A stretch of 8,357 bases of DNA from Opitutaceae bacterium (GTDB lineage Bacteria; Verrucomicrobiota; Verrucomicrobiia; Opitutales; Opitutaceae), in the NCBI GenBank assembly GCA_005786775.1, contig SYDD01000019.1, positions 1 through 8,357 of the forward strand, written 5' to 3'. Below are positions 6,488 through 8,357 of this stretch, piece after piece. The position numbers were made by a program, and so were the translations under genes. Within the stretch, counting starts at the first letter, position 1. Each line of letters opens with the position of its first letter. A model generated the notes under the pieces. The model ran no database searches. It had not been told where the DNA came from and saw only the letters and a program-made list of their open reading frames with translations.

Positions 6488-7837
6488 CTGCTTGACGGCC
6501 CGGCGACGTTCCCGCGGCAGGGTTTCCTCCAAGACGTTCGGCTGGCCCGCCCGCTTCCGCAGGGTGAACGCGTCGTAGAGCCGGTTGGTGGCGGTGCGCG
6601 CCTCGTAACGAAGCTCGTCGCCCTCGACCGTGATTAGCTGGAAGAGCTGGGTGTCCTCTGCGAACCGCACTGCCCACGCGTCGCCGGGGGACAGGTCATA
6701 CATCTTGGGACCGCTGACCGAGACGACATAGACGGTCCCGATCGCGGGATCGTAGGCCTGGTGGTAGCCCTTGGGCACGTTGACCTCGGTCCCGGCGCGC
6801 CCCGGCGCCACGTCCCCGCTGCGCGCATAGGTGTGGTCGTGCCCCGTCAGCACGAGGTCGACCTTGAACTCGTCGAAGACGGGCTTCCAGAGCTCCCGGA
6901 GCTTCGCGTTGTCGCGGTTCCGGGCGGGCGAAAAGATCGGGTGGTGGAAGGTGAGGATCGTCCAGCGCTGCGGGTTGGTGCGCAGCACCTCGCGCAGCCA
7001 GGGCACCTGCTCGGCCGAAAGGTCATTTGAGTTCAGGGAGATGATGCGCGCCCCCTGGTAGTCGAAGTAATACACGGTTTCCGCGAGCGCGGGGAGGTCA
7101 CGCGGGCCATTCTCCGGCAGGGTGAAATGCGGCCGCCAGTTTCGGCTGAGGACGCGGGGAGCCGTCGCGTCCTTCTCGTCGAGCTTCGCGTACTCGTGAT
7201 TCCCCGGGGTGGGGACAACCGGAATGGTGGCATTGACCCAGCCTGGGGCTCCGAGCCATTCGCCCCACTGGGCATCATTGTGGGCCTTGTCGATCAGGTC
7301 GCCGGCGTGGAGCGTGAACGCTGCCCGGGGAGCCTCCTGGAACGCCTCACGGAAGACGCGCGACCAGTGGGTCCGGATGTCGTTCTGCGCGTCACCGAAA
7401 TAGATGAAGGTGAAGCGCGCGGGACCCGCAGCGGCGGTGCGGAAGTGAAACCATTCGCTCCAGTTCACGCCGTCGCCCACGCGGTACGTGTAGAGGGTGC
7501 CGGGCGCGAGCCCGGTGAACTCGGCCGAGTGCGCGAGCGCGGGACCGAGGTTGGACTCGTAGCGCTCGGAGCGCACCGTCACCGGGGTTCCCTTCAGTTC
7601 CTTGCCGGAGTCCAGCGCGCGGGTGATCTCGGCGGTCGCCCGCGTCACGGAAAGGTCAGTTCGCCACGTTACTGCCATCGAGGAGGCCGGGTCGCCGCGC
7701 CAGGTCAGCACGATACGATCCGGGAGCGGCCGCGGCGCGTGCGCCTCCTTTTCCGGGAAGGCGGCGGGGGCGGGCTGCGCGCTAGCGACGTGGCTGGCGA
7801 GGATCGAGCAAAAGGCGAGGGCGGGAAGGATTTTCAT
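6482..7837 (-). CDS. Exported purple-acid-phosphatase-like metallophosphoesterase
   Basis: This 451-residue protein has a Sec signal peptide: basic Lys2, a hydrophobic run to about residue 17, and a likely cleavage after ASA (18-20). There is no lipobox at Cys10. Residues about 40-136 form the Fn3-like N-terminal domain of purple acid phosphatases (RIVLTWRGDP, MAVTWRTD, LAPGTLYTYRVGDG). The metallophosphatase domain then has FGDAQ (D149), HAGDLID (D180), PGNHEY (N213, H214), FHHPIF (H298, H299) and TGHDHTY (H333, H335), a complete dinuclear metal site. Relatives hydrolyse phosphomonoesters outside the cytoplasm, so a phosphate-scavenging role is likely. Y337 in the final motif is not itself proof of the charge-transfer Tyr. 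The ATG at 7837 was chosen because the signal peptide starts there and because it overlaps the upstream stop as ATGA. An open in-frame stretch further upstream lacks any domain and is the shadow of the preceding gene. Confidence 0.9.
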   Translation of the reverse strand: MKILPALAFCSILASHVASAQPAPAAFPEKEAHAPRPLPDRIVLTWRGDPASSMAVTWRTDLSVTRATAEITRALDSGKELKGTPVTVRSERYESNLGPALAHSAEFTGLAPGTLYTYRVGDGVNWSEWFHFRTAAAGPARFTFIYFGDAQNDIRTHWSRVFREAFQEAPRAAFTLHAGDLIDKAHNDAQWGEWLGAPGWVNATIPVVPTPGNHEYAKLDEKDATAPRVLSRNWRPHFTLPENGPRDLPALAETVYYFDYQGARIISLNSNDLSAEQVPWLREVLRTNPQRWTILTFHHPIFSPARNRDNAKLRELWKPVFDEFKVDLVLTGHDHTYARSGDVAPGRAGTEVNVPKGYHQAYDPAIGTVYVVSVSGPKMYDLSPGDAWAVRFAEDTQLFQLITVEGDELRYEARTATNRLYDAFTLRKRAGQPNVLEETLPRERRRAVKQP

Positions 7838-8357
7838 CGCGGGGCGGAGGGAGAGCGGAGGGGGAATGGGATCGAGAACTGGTGAAAGGCGGGGTCGGGA
7901 AGCAAGCGGGTGGAGGTTACGATCTCGCGACGGGTGGTGTCGTAGGTGATGACCTGGATCTCCTCCCGCGCGGGCAGGAAGCGGTATAGGCGCAAGGGTC
8001 CAGAGGACGTGTAATCGGACATCAGCGCGTGCACGGGGCGTTCTCCGTGGCCTGGGTTGGTCAGGCGCCATGACACGGTGCGGCTTTGGTCGCCGGAGAA
8101 GATCAGTCGCAGGTTGTCGTGCCGGGAATAAAGCTTGTCCCAGAGCTGGGCGGGGGAGTTGCCGCGGGGGCCGTGGATCTTGGTCCAGCGCATCCGTCCC
8201 TTCGGATCGGCGAAGTAGCCCTCGTTGGTGGCGGGCTTCTCCAGCGGCCCGAGATCCATATGCGTGGTGATGAGGGCGTGGCGATCCCGATGCCGCGTGA
8301 GCACCTCGCCGGCCCACGCGAGCACATCATCGGGGGCGTTGCACTCGAGGCTGAGGT
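7834..8357 (-). CDS. C-terminal part of a second calcineurin-like metallophosphoesterase, cut by the window edge
   Basis: The minus-strand frame is open from the window edge and gives 173 residues ending at a TGA (complement of 7834-7836). The visible part starts LSLECNAPDDVLAWAGEVL and continues HALITTHMDLG. This is the late part of a calcineurin-fold domain: 'tackle the next helix, then strand plus T-H', with His32 of the visible part the expected metal ligand. The segment that usually gives the last metal ligands (GHxH) reads SGDQS at 8083-8097. The tail (about 60 residues) reads like a C-terminal beta domain with a YDTTRREIVTSTRLLP segment. Its stop overlaps the start of the purple-acid-phosphatase-like gene (ATGA), so the two are co-transcribed and probably act together. 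The N-terminus, any signal peptide and the first metal motifs lie outside the window. The substrate is unknown. Confidence 0.8.
   Translation of the reverse strand, partial: LSLECNAPDDVLAWAGEVLTRHRDRHALITTHMDLGPLEKPATNEGYFADPKGRMRWTKIHGPRGNSPAQLWDKLYSRHDNLRLIFSGDQSRTVSWRLTNPGHGERPVHALMSDYTSSGPLRLYRFLPAREEIQVITYDTTRREIVTSTRLLPDPAFHQFSIPFPLRSPSAPR

Noticed and set aside
7127..7885. Long plus-strand ORF (252 residues) opposite the purple-acid-phosphatase-like gene
   Set aside because: It is antisense to a gene with complete catalytic motifs and a signal peptide, and its own translation resembles no family.
7838..8317. In-frame open extension of about 160 codons upstream of the purple-acid-phosphatase-like start on the minus strand
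   Set aside because: It is Arg/Pro/His-rich with no domain, it overlaps the coding end of the preceding phosphoesterase in another frame, and the true start has a signal peptide and an ATGA junction.

Overview
This is a GC-rich window from a bacterium, with tightly packed genes joined by ATGA overlaps. The lipid-modifying and phosphatase families suggest a Gram-negative organism. The style of the two secreted-type phosphatases is reminiscent of Verrucomicrobiota (Opitutales-like), but that is an impression from protein style and not a demonstrated placement. I see no RNA genes, CRISPR arrays, insertion sequences, phage genes or signs of recent transfer.

Layout, left to right. (1) Bases 1-69 are the last 22 codons of a gene entering from the left, possibly rhodanese-like, followed by a strong intrinsic terminator (93-128). 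(2) A short control region (129-215) contains an 18-bp near-perfect dyad and leads into a plus-strand run of four genes: a GT4 glycosyltransferase (216-1370), a GT28/MGDG-synthase-like glycosyltransferase (1367-2503), a diacylglycerol/lipid kinase (2500-3444) and a PlcP/LpxH-like calcineurin-fold phosphoesterase (3441-4241). Every junction in this run is a 4-base ATGA stop/start overlap, so it is very likely one transcript with coupled translation. (3) After 85 bases comes ppk1, polyphosphate kinase (4327-6468), on the same strand. (4) Converging from the right on the minus strand are two calcineurin-fold phosphoesterases, also joined by an ATGA overlap: a purple-acid-phosphatase-like exported enzyme (6482-7837) and, upstream of it, a phosphoesterase cut by the window edge (7834-8357). 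The two convergent operons meet at a stem-loop (6463-6487) whose arms contain both stop codons.

How the genes may work together. The four-gene run looks like a membrane glycolipid module. A PlcP-like enzyme could release diacylglycerol from phospholipids. The two glycosyltransferases could put sugars on it in place of phosphate headgroups. The lipid kinase could return diacylglycerol to the phospholipid pool as phosphatidic acid. With polyphosphate kinase next to it and exported phosphatases opposite, the window reads as a phosphorus-economy neighbourhood. The enzyme families are well supported by motifs. The integrated lipid-remodelling role is inference, and no recognisable Pho box was seen.
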